The notes beneath the pieces were generated by a model. It searched no databases. It saw nothing but the letters and a program-made list of their open reading frames with translations, and had not been told where the DNA came from. A stretch of DNA of 64,000 bases from Raoultibacter phocaeensis. Lineage in GTDB: Bacteria > Actinomycetota > Coriobacteriia > Coriobacteriales > Eggerthellaceae. Every line of letters begins with the position of its first letter. Within the stretch, counting starts at the first letter, position 1. The position numbers were made by a program, and so were the translations under genes. The stretch is from the NCBI RefSeq assembly GCF_901411515.1, contig NZ_CABDUX010000002.1, positions 1,240,001 to 1,304,000 on the forward strand, in the 5' to 3' direction. Shown here piece by piece: positions 50,919-58,905 of the stretch.

Positions 50919-51709
50919 CCGAACAATCCTGCGAACCGGAAGGCATGATCGAACTTATAGAAATGCTACTTGCCGAGCGCGCCGATAAGCGTACCGTTAC
51001 CGTCCCCGGAAACCCGCTCGATCGCTGGAACCTTCTACGCGCGCTTATGAACACGCGAGAGCCCGCGCCCGCGCCCGACGACATGCTCGCGCTGCAAGAC
51101 AACGTACTCGCCCGGATTCACGCACTGCGCGAGACAACGCACGTCTCGAACCTTTCGCACGTACCTCTCGATGAACGGATGGCTCTTTGGCAAGGCGACA
51201 TCACCACGCTTGCAGCCGATGCCATCGTCAACGCCGCAAACAGCAAGCTGCTCGGATGCTTCGTTCCCGGGCACCGCTGCATCGACAACGCGATCCACAC
51301 GTTCGCCGGCATGCAGCTGCGACTTGCCTGTAACGACATCATGAGCGTGCGCGTGCGAGACGAACCCGTTGGTACCGCAACCGTCACATCCGCCTTCAAC
51401 CTGCCCGCAGCCCATGTGATCCACACGGTGGGCCCCTTCGTCTTCGACGCGCCGACGATGAGCCACGTAAGCGAGCTCGCCTCGTGTTACGCTTCGTGCC
51501 TCGAAGCGGCTGCCGAACGGGGTTTCGCATCCATTGCGTTCTGCTGTATCTCGACAGGAGAGTTCCGTTTTCCGCATGAGCAAGCGGCCGAGATAGCCGT
51601 ACGCAGCGTCAAGGACTTTCTTGCAACCGACACCACGCTTGAAACCGTGGTTTTCAACGTGTTCACAGATGAGGACCGTCGCATCTACGAGCGCTTGCTC
51701 ATGGTATGA
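50915..51709 (+). CDS. Zinc-containing macrodomain (ADP-ribosyl hydrolase)
   Basis: 264 residues; the ATG overlaps the sirtuin stop by 4 bp. A helical N-terminal extension of about 85 residues precedes the macrodomain, which has WQGDITTLAADAIVNAANS for ADP-ribose binding. CFVPGHRC (Cys115, His120, Cys122) is the metal site of the zinc-macrodomain group linked to SirTM. ISTGEFRFPHEQAA forms the second loop. It should remove the ADP-ribose that the sirtuin adds, giving a reversible modification pair. Confidence 0.9.
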   Translation: MTEQSCEPEGMIELIEMLLAERADKRTVTVPGNPLDRWNLLRALMNTREPAPAPDDMLALQDNVLARIHALRETTHVSNLSHVPLDERMALWQGDITTLAADAIVNAANSKLLGCFVPGHRCIDNAIHTFAGMQLRLACNDIMSVRVRDEPVGTATVTSAFNLPAAHVIHTVGPFVFDAPTMSHVSELASCYASCLEAAAERGFASIAFCCISTGEFRFPHEQAAEIAVRSVKDFLATDTTLETVVFNVFTDEDRRIYERLLMV

Positions 51710-51737
51710 TCGCCGAAGACGAGCAGGAAGGAACGGT

Positions 51738-52400
51738 ATGTGCGGGCACTTCATCATGGTTCCTCGCGACGAGATCGAGCTGATCATCCGCGACATCGAG
51801 ATCGAAAACCATGTCAACGTCATGCCTGACTGGCCCGCCCGCATCGTCGACGCCTATCCGGGCTCAACCGTCCCGCTTATCGTTTCGACCCGGGAAGGTC
51901 TCAAAGCGGAGGAAATGACCTGGGGCTACACCATCCCGAACAAAAGCGGCCTCGTATTCAACGCCCGATCCGAAACCGCGCTTTCCGAATCGAGCATGTG
52001 GCGCGACTCCCTGACGAAACGCCGGTGCGCCGTTCCTACGTTCGGATTCTTCGAGCCGCATAAAACCGAGTTGTCGGTAAGCGAGCGCACAGGCAAGCCG
52101 ATCAAGCGCCCTTACCGCTTCGACGGACCGCGCAGCCTGCTGTTCTTGGCAGGAATCTACCAAAGCGGTCGCTTCTCGATCATGACCACCGCCCCGAACG
52201 CCTCAGTCGAGCCCGTCCACGATCGCATGCCCGTGGTGCTGCTGGAACACGAGCTTCCCTTATGGTTTTCACCCGACTTCATGCACCTGTTCGACCGCAC
52301 CGGCATCGAGCTTATAGCGACTGCCCAAGAACCTGCCGCAACCGATCTGCCCGCACCGCCGAGCAAGTCGTCTTTTCCCGACCAGCCCGCACTGTGGTGA
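51738..52400 (+). CDS. SOS-response-associated peptidase (SRAP/YedK/HMCES-like)
   Basis: 220 residues from ATG 51738. Cys2 (MCGHF) becomes the catalytic N-terminal residue after Met removal. NARSET, FGFFEPHK and the conserved HDRMPVVL are in the expected order. SRAP proteins crosslink to abasic sites in single-stranded DNA and protect them. The gene follows the macrodomain gene by 28 bp in the same direction, so repair of abasic sites may be co-regulated with the ADP-ribosylation pair. Confidence 0.92.
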   Translation: MCGHFIMVPRDEIELIIRDIEIENHVNVMPDWPARIVDAYPGSTVPLIVSTREGLKAEEMTWGYTIPNKSGLVFNARSETALSESSMWRDSLTKRRCAVPTFGFFEPHKTELSVSERTGKPIKRPYRFDGPRSLLFLAGIYQSGRFSIMTTAPNASVEPVHDRMPVVLLEHELPLWFSPDFMHLFDRTGIELIATAQEPAATDLPAPPSKSSFPDQPALW

Positions 52401-52424
52401 GAAACCGCCCGGGGCACCGCTCGC

Positions 52425-52697
52425 TCAATACGCTTGCCTTTCGTGAATGAGACCGTATACGACGGCACGGTTTTCAGAAGGAAAGTACTCGTAGATTATC
52501 AAAAACGGCGGGCAGGAAATCTTTCGCACCCCGTTTCCGAACTGCTGCAGGATAGACTCGGGAAGATGAGAAGACCCGACTGTCGGAATCGTTTGGATCG
52601 TGGTAATCGCATACTCTATATCGTTGAGAACTCTGAGCGTTTCGACGCGACCGGCAACGTCTTCATTGAAGGTGTCGGTTCGTTCAACCGTCACCAT
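52425..52697 (-). CDS. RelE/ParE-like toxin
   Basis: 90 residues with the beta-strand/helix arrangement of the RelE/ParE superfamily: an N-terminal strand and two helices, then VRKISCPPFLIIYEYFPSENRAVVYGLIHERQ, the core sheet with the terminal H/R residues. Its start overlaps the antitoxin stop (TAATG). Whether it cuts mRNA (RelE) or poisons gyrase (ParE) is not clear. Confidence 0.8.
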   Translation of the reverse strand: MVTVERTDTFNEDVAGRVETLRVLNDIEYAITTIQTIPTVGSSHLPESILQQFGNGVRKISCPPFLIIYEYFPSENRAVVYGLIHERQAY

Positions 52698-52996
52698 TAC
52701 GCAAGGCCCTCTCTGATCGCCGCGAAGAAATCTTCATGGTCCGAATGCACTCTCCCGGCATTCATGTCGGCCCTCCCGGCTATGATGGTATCGCGCAATC
52801 GAGCCTCGTACACCGCTTCCTCTTGAGCCCTGCGTATTGCCTTTTCGTATTGTTCTTCAGAGCTGAACACGTATGCTCCCGCACCCTGTTCGGTTATCCG
52901 CACAACTCCGCGCTGTGCCGCTTCCTTGACTTCTTTCTGCTTCTTTATCAGTGCGCTGATCGGGTATATCTCATCCAACGTACCTGCTGTATCCAT
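52697..52996 (-). CDS. Antitoxin of the RelE/ParE-type pair
   Basis: 99 residues. The first 50 resemble a Phd/YefM-like DNA-binding domain (ALIKKQKEVKEAAQRGVVRITEQGAG), and the C-terminal helices are charged and likely to wrap the toxin. It is the first gene of the pair. The AT-rich stretch upstream (about 53050-53102), with GTATATAC and GTATAC repeats, is the probable autoregulated promoter. Confidence 0.78.
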   Translation of the reverse strand: MDTAGTLDEIYPISALIKKQKEVKEAAQRGVVRITEQGAGAYVFSSEEQYEKAIRRAQEEAVYEARLRDTIIAGRADMNAGRVHSDHEDFFAAIREGLA

Positions 52997-53183
52997 GCTG
53001 GGCTCCTTTGCTTTCGCCTTGTGCCGACATCTTTTCCTAGGTGCATAGGTAGTATTATAGTTATGCTTTTGTATATACTATTATTTGTATAAAATGTATA
53101 CTTTAACCTTGAAAACAGCATCGCTATTCCATTGACACCTCTAACAGCGAGCACGGCTCTGGCATAAGCCGGAGAAAAAACAC

Positions 53184-53228
53184 TTGCATTTCCCGTCGAG
53201 TCGTTTATGATACATACCGTTGGTATGT
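53184..53228 (+). promoter_or_regulatory. TetR gene promoter and operator
   Basis: TTGCAT (53184) and TATGAT (53206) are spaced 16 bp. ACATACC (53212-53218) and GGTATGT (53222-53228) are perfect inverted half-sites directly after the -10 box. Confidence 0.75.
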
Positions 53229-53267
53229 TTAAGGTATCTGCAACCGAACGAGCGCGAAGGAGGACCG

Positions 53268-53957
53268 ATGGCCCGAAACAAGCATCCCGAAGAAACCGTC
53301 GCCAAGATCCTCGACGTGGCGCTCGAGCTCTTCTTCACCAAGGGCTACGACAACACGAGCATCCAGGACATTATCGATCAGCTGGGCGGACTTACCAAAG
53401 GAGCGGTATACCATCACTTCAAATCGAAGGATGAGATCCTCTCCGCCGCGCTCGACCGGGAGAACGAAACGCTGTACCGCGAGCTCAAGCGCATCCGCGA
53501 CGACGGCGAGATGACGGGCGGCCAGAAGCTCCAGGCGCTGTTCGAAACCTCCATCAACGGCCCGCAGCTTGAAATCTGGTCCACCATCGCGCCGGCGACC
53601 GATCCGGTGAAGAATTCCCGGCTGCTCGGCTTGCAGTACCAAGCAGTGCTCGAGGAAACCGTGCCCTTCTACGTCCAACCCATCATCGAGCAGGGTGTCC
53701 GCGACGGAAGCATCGTGACGGATCATCCGAAGGAGCTGAGCGAGGTTCTCGTGTTCCTCGCCAACCTCTGGGCCGGCCCGATGTTTCGCAAATCGACGCC
53801 TGAAGACCTCAAAGGCCGCATCGCCTTCTACGTTGACCTCGCCCGCTCCCTCGGCGTCGAACTGGCTGATTCGGGCATGTCCGAAGCCCTCGAGCGGTAC
53901 CGCTCCACCTTCGAATCGCGTACCGATCTTTTCGATGACGAAGAGGAGGCATCGTGA
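53268..53957 (+). CDS. TetR-family regulator
   Basis: 229 residues from ATG 53268 (GAAGGAGG upstream). The helix-turn-helix runs from VAKILDVALELFFTKGYDNT to KGAVYHHFKSKDEIL, followed by the all-helical ligand domain. It precedes a multidrug-type MFS gene in the same direction by 190 bp. The palindrome in front of both genes (GATACATACC at 53209 and 54095) shows it controls both itself and the transporter. Confidence 0.92.
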   Translation: MARNKHPEETVAKILDVALELFFTKGYDNTSIQDIIDQLGGLTKGAVYHHFKSKDEILSAALDRENETLYRELKRIRDDGEMTGGQKLQALFETSINGPQLEIWSTIAPATDPVKNSRLLGLQYQAVLEETVPFYVQPIIEQGVRDGSIVTDHPKELSEVLVFLANLWAGPMFRKSTPEDLKGRIAFYVDLARSLGVELADSGMSEALERYRSTFESRTDLFDDEEEAS

Positions 53958-54092
53958 TGATATAGCAGAAACGCAAACCGAAGCTCCCCGGTTCCACCCG
54001 GCGAATCCCGCCCCGCTTCCTGAGTTTTGTCCTACGTTGACTGAGCTTCGCAAGTCCACTCGTCCCGCTGCCTCGCAGCTTTTTATTTGCCC

Positions 54093-54121
54093 TTGATACA
54101 TACCAACTGCACGTATGTATA
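54093..54121 (+). promoter_or_regulatory. TetR operator overlapping the MFS promoter
   Basis: ATACATAC (54096-54103) and GTATGTAT (54113-54120) are perfect inverted half-sites over a TTGATA-17-TGTATA promoter. The half-site sequence is the one found in front of the TetR gene. Confidence 0.75.
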
Positions 54122-54147
54122 GTTACGAAACGATCTAAGGAGCCACC

Positions 54148-55454
54148 ATGTCAGAAACCTCGCAGCAGCAAAGCCGCCTGTTCACCAAACCGTTCGCGGC
54201 CATCGCCATCGCGCAGCTGTTTTCGTTGCTCGGCGGCGCTATTCTCAAATTCGTCCTGCCGCTGTACCTGCTCAACCTTTCCGGATCCGCAACGCTTTAC
54301 GGCATCGTCGTGGCCTGCGCCTTCGTGCCCTACATCTTCCTCACCCCCATCGGCGGCACGCTGGCCGACCGCGTGAACAAGAAGTACATCATGGCAGTGC
54401 TCGACCTCGTCATGGCTGCATCGGCGGTCGCCTACATCGTGCTCGCCCAGACGGCGGACCTCGTGGTGGTGACCATCGTCATCCTCATGCTTCTGTACGC
54501 GGCCCAAAGCGTCTACCAGCCGACGATCCAATCGTCGGTGCCCTCCGTCGTTGCCTACGATCGTATCCCGTCGGCAACGGCCATCGTCACGCAGGTCAGC
54601 GCGTTGACAGGGCTTGTGGGTCCGGTGGTCGGCGGCCTCGTGTTCGGTTTCTTCGGCGTCATGCCCATCGCCATCGTTTCGGCCGTCGCGTTCCTCGTCT
54701 CGTCGGGCCTCATCGTCGCCTTCGTCAAAATCCCCGTTGCGGAGCACCGTTCGGCCGGCAACCCCTTGTCCACGCTGAAAAGCGACATCAAAGATGCTGC
54801 CTCCTTCCTCAAGAAGAACCCCATCATGTGGAAGACGATCCTGCTACCGTAGTCAACCTCGTCGCTTCGGCCTTCATCATGGTGGGCACCCCTTATATGA
54901 TCACCGAGGTGCTCGGACTGTCCAACCAGCTCATGGGCTTTGCCGAAGCGTCGCTTGCGCTCGGCGGGCTCATCGGCGCCGTCCTCATCTCGATCAAGCC
55001 CGCCCTCTTCCCCATTACGCGGGCCCCGCGCTTTCTGTTCGGCGCAGCGTTCGGTTTTCTGCCCATCGCCGTCGTGATGGCATCGGGAGCAGCACCCATG
55101 GTCGCATACGCGGTCCTGCTCGTCAGCCTTACGTGGACTATGGCGATGTGCACGTTCTTCTCCATCGTGGGAATCTCGTTTCTGCAGATGAACACGCCTG
55201 GCGATCTCATCGGCAAAGTGATCGCGCTCACGATGTCGGCTGCGAACGTCGCCTTGCCGGCAGGACAGCTCATCTTCGGATTCGGCTTCGATGCGATAGC
55301 GGCACCCATCCTCGCGACGTTCGTGCTGGCGGTCATGCTCGGTGTTTCGGTATTCGCGGTTCGCACGTTCAAAAAGGCGTTTGGCAAGGGCGCACCTGCC
55401 GCTCAAACGGCTTTTGCAGAAAGGACGGATGCCGAGGGCTCAGCCGCCCTGTAG
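54148..55454 (+). pseudogene. MFS drug transporter split by a frameshift
   Basis: The first frame encodes 234 residues (first seven helices or so) and stops at TAG 54850-54852. The remaining helices continue in another frame, with good continuity from about 54835 (VVNLVASAFIMVGTPYMITEV). One missing or extra base near 54845-54850 explains it. The two parts together make a normal 12-helix MFS drug transporter. The regulatory region is intact, so the break is recent, a phase-variable or strain difference, or a sequencing error. Without repair it would not be functional. Confidence 0.82.
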
Positions 55455-55478
55455 CCAAACGCCCATCGAGCCCGACCG

Positions 55479-55522
55479 CTGCGCGCCTCCTGAGAAACGA
55501 GCGCCCCTCAGGAGGCGCGCAG
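55479..55522. terminator. Bidirectional terminator overlapping the MqsA-like gene end
   Basis: CTGCGCGCCTCCTGA (55479-55493) and TCAGGAGGCGCGCAG (55508-55522) form a perfect 15-bp stem, followed by TCCCTTTT on the plus strand. The right arm, read on the minus strand, is the last four codons and the stop codon of the MqsA-like gene. Confidence 0.8.
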
Positions 55523-55927
55523 TCCCTTTTCTTCCATAAGCGTGCAGGCCACCGAAGGATGATCGCGGAGCACGCGCATCAGCGTATCGGCGGTTCCGTT
55601 TTGAAACACCGTTCCGTTTTCCCAACGAACCACCGTTTTCGGTCCCGCTCCCAATAGCTTTTCGAAGCGGGCTTGCGACAAGCCCAACTTCTCGCGCAAC
55701 GCACGGATCTCGGTACCCGAAAGCAACCCGTGTCTCTGTTTGTACTCATCAACCGCCCGACGGTGAACATAGCTCGAAACATCGCCTTCGAAGTAGACCT
55801 CGCCGCACTGCGAGCACATCGCATGCTCGACGCCACTTACGGCAACGCATTCGCCTTTCACATCCCACTCAACCGTACCGTGCATCGCCGTTACCGAACC
55901 CCCGCAGATAGGGCATGTATCAACCAT
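55508..55927 (-). CDS. MqsA-like antitoxin (YgiT zinc finger plus XRE)
   Basis: 139 residues from ATG 55927. CPICGG and CSQCGE form the N-terminal zinc finger. The C-terminal half is an XRE-type helix-turn-helix (LSQARFEKLLGAGPKTVVRWENG), the MqsA layout. It starts 2 bp after the toxin gene and should bind and silence both the toxin and the promoter. A degenerate copy of its last codons occurs at 56514-56547. Confidence 0.9.
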   Translation of the reverse strand: MVDTCPICGGSVTAMHGTVEWDVKGECVAVSGVEHAMCSQCGEVYFEGDVSSYVHRRAVDEYKQRHGLLSGTEIRALREKLGLSQARFEKLLGAGPKTVVRWENGTVFQNGTADTLMRVLRDHPSVACTLMEEKGLRAS

Positions 55928-55929
55928 AG

Positions 55930-56259
55930 TCACCACCCATACCCCCATTCTTTGCATGACATCAATACTAAGGTGAGTTCGTCATCGGTAATGACAAATT
56001 TCACGTAAAACCGCCCACCGATCTCGTCGTCTTCGTAATCGCATCGGTATACATCGGCCCATAAACCCTGTTCGTGTTTCGGCGGAAGAGATTCCATGTA
56101 CTCATCCTCCGCCAAAGAGAGTATCAATCTCTTTGCAATACCGGGATCGTACCCGTGGGCTCTCAACCACCGTGTGCTCGTCTTGGTTTCGATGTACTTG
56201 CTCGTACGCACAAGGCGCTGAGCTCGTGCGAGGCTATACCGTGGCGATCTGTATTTCAT
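55930..56259 (-). CDS. MqsR-like toxin
   Basis: 109 residues, with the short helical N-terminus, the Tyr/Trp-rich centre (YRCDYEDDEIGGRFYVKFVI) and the conserved end MSCKEWGYGW. This is the layout of MqsR-family mRNA interferases encoded before an MqsA antitoxin, as here. The start codon is preceded by a perfect 6-bp inverted repeat that overlaps the ribosome-binding region. Confidence 0.82.
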   Translation of the reverse strand: MKYRSPRYSLARAQRLVRTSKYIETKTSTRWLRAHGYDPGIAKRLILSLAEDEYMESLPPKHEQGLWADVYRCDYEDDEIGGRFYVKFVITDDELTLVLMSCKEWGYGW

Positions 56260-56276
56260 GGTAGCATCACGCTACC
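56260..56276. promoter_or_regulatory. Inverted repeat before the MqsR-like gene
   Basis: GGTAGC (56260-56265) and GCTACC (56271-56276) are perfect half-sites adjacent to the start codon, a plausible MqsA operator. On the plus strand they are followed by six T residues, so the same sequence could terminate plus-strand transcription. Confidence 0.55.
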
Positions 56277-56550
56277 TTTTTTACAAGATTTAGTAGGAAA
56301 ACACGATAAGAAATGAACCGCTTTCCGGTATCGCATCATGACAGCCTCCAAAAAAACACGGCTGTCCTCTGGCTAAGCAGAGTTAGGGGTATCCCAGCCT
56401 TAGCGCAAATCGCCTAATAATTTATGAGCGAAGTATAGAACGTATCCATCCCCTTTTCAAGATAGGTGCCAAAAAATAGCGCGCCTATATCCTAAGCATG
56501 TAAACCTTTAGCTCATAAGCGTGCAGGCTACCGAGGGGTGATCGCGGGGG
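56277..56550. other. Intergenic stretch with a decayed antitoxin fragment
   Basis: No intact gene in these 274 bp. A hairpin CTCTG/CAGAG lies near 56360-56376. The segment 56514-56547 is a relic of an MqsA-like gene end. Confidence 0.6.
56514..56547 (-). pseudogene. Remnant of an MqsA-like 3' end
   Basis: 34 bp match the end of the neighbouring antitoxin gene (55535-55568) at 31 positions; the three differences are transitions. Read on the minus strand it gives RDHPSVACTLM. Nothing else of a second antitoxin survives. It abuts the end of the radical SAM gene at 56551. Confidence 0.75.
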
Positions 56551-57471
56551 CTACACGTTTCCGAGGTACACGTGCGCAAGCGATGCTTCCGCGATAGACC
56601 GGAACCGCTCAAGCACAGCCAAATCAGTCGGCTTTTCGCGGTAGGCGCGATAGGCTGGAAAGAACCGCGAGAGGTGAAGCGGGATCTCGGGATCGATTTC
56701 GGAAAGCCAGGCGCACTCCTCGCGAAACAAAGCCTCGTCATCCGACAACCCCGGCACCACGAGCGTCGTCACCTCCACATGCACGCCGGCAGCTGCCGCC
56801 GCCTCGATCGAGCGCTTGACAACGGCGAGTCCCCCGGGGGCGCCGAGCAAACGGTAGCCCTCTTCGGAATAGCACTTCACATCGATGTTGAGCGCATCGA
56901 GGTGCGAAAGCGCATCAGCCCACACATCCGATGAAACGTACCCGTTCGTGACAGCGACGTTTACCAGTCCCGCCTCATGCGCAAGCCGCGCGCAATCCAT
57001 GAGGTATTCGGGCGCGATGAGGGGCTCGTTGTACGTGTAGGCGATGCCGATGGTTCCGCGTTCGCGCAGATCGAGCGCACGCTCGACAAGCTCTTCGGGC
57101 GACACGAACCGGGCCGCGCTCGCAACCCTGCCTTCGGCATCGGCCATCGAGATGTCGCTGTTCTGGCAGAACGGACAGCGCAGATTGCATCCGAAGCTCC
57201 CGTACGAAAGCACAAGCGATCCCGGATGAAACCGGGCGAGCGATTTCTTTTCTATCGGATCGAGCGCAAGCGCCGTAGCCTGTCCGTAACTCAGCGAGAC
57301 GATGCGGCCCTCGCGGACGGTGCGGGTGCCGCAGACGCCGAACGACCCCTCGCGAAGGCGGCATTCGTGAGGACATACGGTGCAGGTACGCGCATCGGAC
57401 ATGCGACTGCGGTCGAGCAGCGCTTCGGGTGCTTGAGCGCGGTCGGCTGAGACGTCGTATGCTTCATGCAT
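56551..57471 (-). CDS. amrS: AmmeMemoRadiSam system radical SAM enzyme
   Basis: 306 residues from ATG 57471, whose start overlaps the stop of the previous gene by 8 bp. CTVCPHECRL and CGTR precede the radical SAM cluster CNLRCPFC (CxxxCxxC). The sequence resembles the pyruvate-formate-lyase-activating group and is the third component of the AmmeMemoRadiSam set, always found with the Memo and AMMECR1 proteins, as here. Its substrate is not established. Confidence 0.93.
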   Translation of the reverse strand: MHEAYDVSADRAQAPEALLDRSRMSDARTCTVCPHECRLREGSFGVCGTRTVREGRIVSLSYGQATALALDPIEKKSLARFHPGSLVLSYGSFGCNLRCPFCQNSDISMADAEGRVASAARFVSPEELVERALDLRERGTIGIAYTYNEPLIAPEYLMDCARLAHEAGLVNVAVTNGYVSSDVWADALSHLDALNIDVKCYSEEGYRLLGAPGGLAVVKRSIEAAAAAGVHVEVTTLVVPGLSDDEALFREECAWLSEIDPEIPLHLSRFFPAYRAYREKPTDLAVLERFRSIAEASLAHVYLGNV

Positions 57472-58819
57472 GGCGCACGACCTCGAACCGCTCGATGTCG
57501 ATGGCATCGAAGCCCGCGCGCGGGTCGATACCCGCCTTCATGCAGGCGATGTGAAGCTGTTCGCGAACCGTATCGACTCCTTCGAGGTCGGGAAGGAGCA
57601 GCCCGCGTTTGAACCCTTGGCTGACGATGACCCCGTAGCGCTTCGGGTCAAGATCGCCTACCGTCGCCGACTCGGGAGGAAACAGCACGTCGACGCTGAT
57701 TTCAAGGTCGTCCAGTTCGGGGACCGTGATGGCGGGAAAGCGCGGATCGCGCGTAGAAGCCGAGACGGCGTTTTCGATGACCTCGTCGGCAAGCGTTGCC
57801 CGCACGGGATCGATAGTGCCGATGCAGCCGCGCAGCTCACCGGTCGAAGCGGTGTGGATCGACACGAAGCAGCCCGCTCGATTGGGTAAATCGCCGGGCA
57901 GCGTCAGCGCCACGGGCACCGTACGGGTGCGCACGTACTGCTCGATCGTGGCTCGGGCAAGCGCGACCAGCGGATCGGCTTTTGAAAGGGCAGGCTCCCT
58001 TCGCTCGAACGCCGCAACGCCGTACCCGACGCCGAACGGACCTTCGAGGGAGAGCAGCTCGGAAGTGAATTTCACACCATCTTGCGAACGTGCCTCGGCG
58101 AGTGCGCCAGCCAGCATGATGAACCCCGACAGTCCGCATTCGGCCGCGTCCTCGCACAGAGCGGGGTCGAGGTCCGCAAATCCTGCAGGATCGCCCGATT
58201 CGACTACGCGCGCGAACGCCTCGTCGAAGCGCGGACCGGCAGGATCGAACCCGTAGGGTCCGTCGGCCTTGAGCTTGTGGGAAAGATCGCCGCTCACCAG
58301 CAGGACCGTCCGCCTTCCGAGGCCGTGGGCGGTCCTCGCCATGCAGCGCCCGAACGCAAGCAGCTCCTCGCGCGGCACACCCGAACCCCCGATCGATACG
58401 GCGCGGTACCGATCGCTCGGATAGCATTCCTCAAGATAATACAGCGGCACCATTATCCCGTGATCGAGCTTTTTCGCGCGCGCCGAAACGCACCCGACCG
58501 ACAAACCCTCGCCCTCGCCGCACGCAGCAAGCGCATCACGGAATTCGCCGTCGTAAACGAGCGAAGCGCGCACCTGGGGAGTTCCAAATTGCTCAAACGA
58601 GCCGCATGCGCCCTCGCCTGCCCCAAGATAGATCCAATCGCCGAAGTAGGCGCTGTGGGGGCTTACGACCAGAATGGTTTCAGGCTCATGCGCAGCAACG
58701 CGACGGGAGACTTCGCGGTATCCCGCAAGCGTATCGGCGATTTTCAACTCCTCGCCCCTCCCGACTTCGGGAACGGCGAGCGGCGGATGGGGAACGATGT
58801 ATGCGGCTACAAGCGACAT
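57464..58819 (-). CDS. AmmeMemoRadiSam proteins B (Memo) and A (AMMECR1) in one chain
   Basis: 451 residues from ATG 58819 (AGGAGG upstream). Residues 1-265 are the Memo domain, related to class III extradiol dioxygenases (SLVAAYIVPHPPLAVPEVG; SPHSAYFG; SGDLSHKL). Residues 280-451 are AMMECR1 (GCFVSIHTASTGELRGCIG, the LRGCIG signature). In many genomes these are separate; the fusion with the adjacent radical SAM gene confirms that all three act together. The biochemical role is unknown. Confidence 0.93.
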   Translation of the reverse strand: MSLVAAYIVPHPPLAVPEVGRGEELKIADTLAGYREVSRRVAAHEPETILVVSPHSAYFGDWIYLGAGEGACGSFEQFGTPQVRASLVYDGEFRDALAACGEGEGLSVGCVSARAKKLDHGIMVPLYYLEECYPSDRYRAVSIGGSGVPREELLAFGRCMARTAHGLGRRTVLLVSGDLSHKLKADGPYGFDPAGPRFDEAFARVVESGDPAGFADLDPALCEDAAECGLSGFIMLAGALAEARSQDGVKFTSELLSLEGPFGVGYGVAAFERREPALSKADPLVALARATIEQYVRTRTVPVALTLPGDLPNRAGCFVSIHTASTGELRGCIGTIDPVRATLADEVIENAVSASTRDPRFPAITVPELDDLEISVDVLFPPESATVGDLDPKRYGVIVSQGFKRGLLLPDLEGVDTVREQLHIACMKAGIDPRAGFDAIDIERFEVVRHA

Positions 58820-58905
58820 GGCGGCCTCCTGTCCGAATATCTTACCCCGATTGTACCGCGGATGCTCGCCGTACGTACAGCATCGCCTCGTTAACGGATC
58901 GCCAG

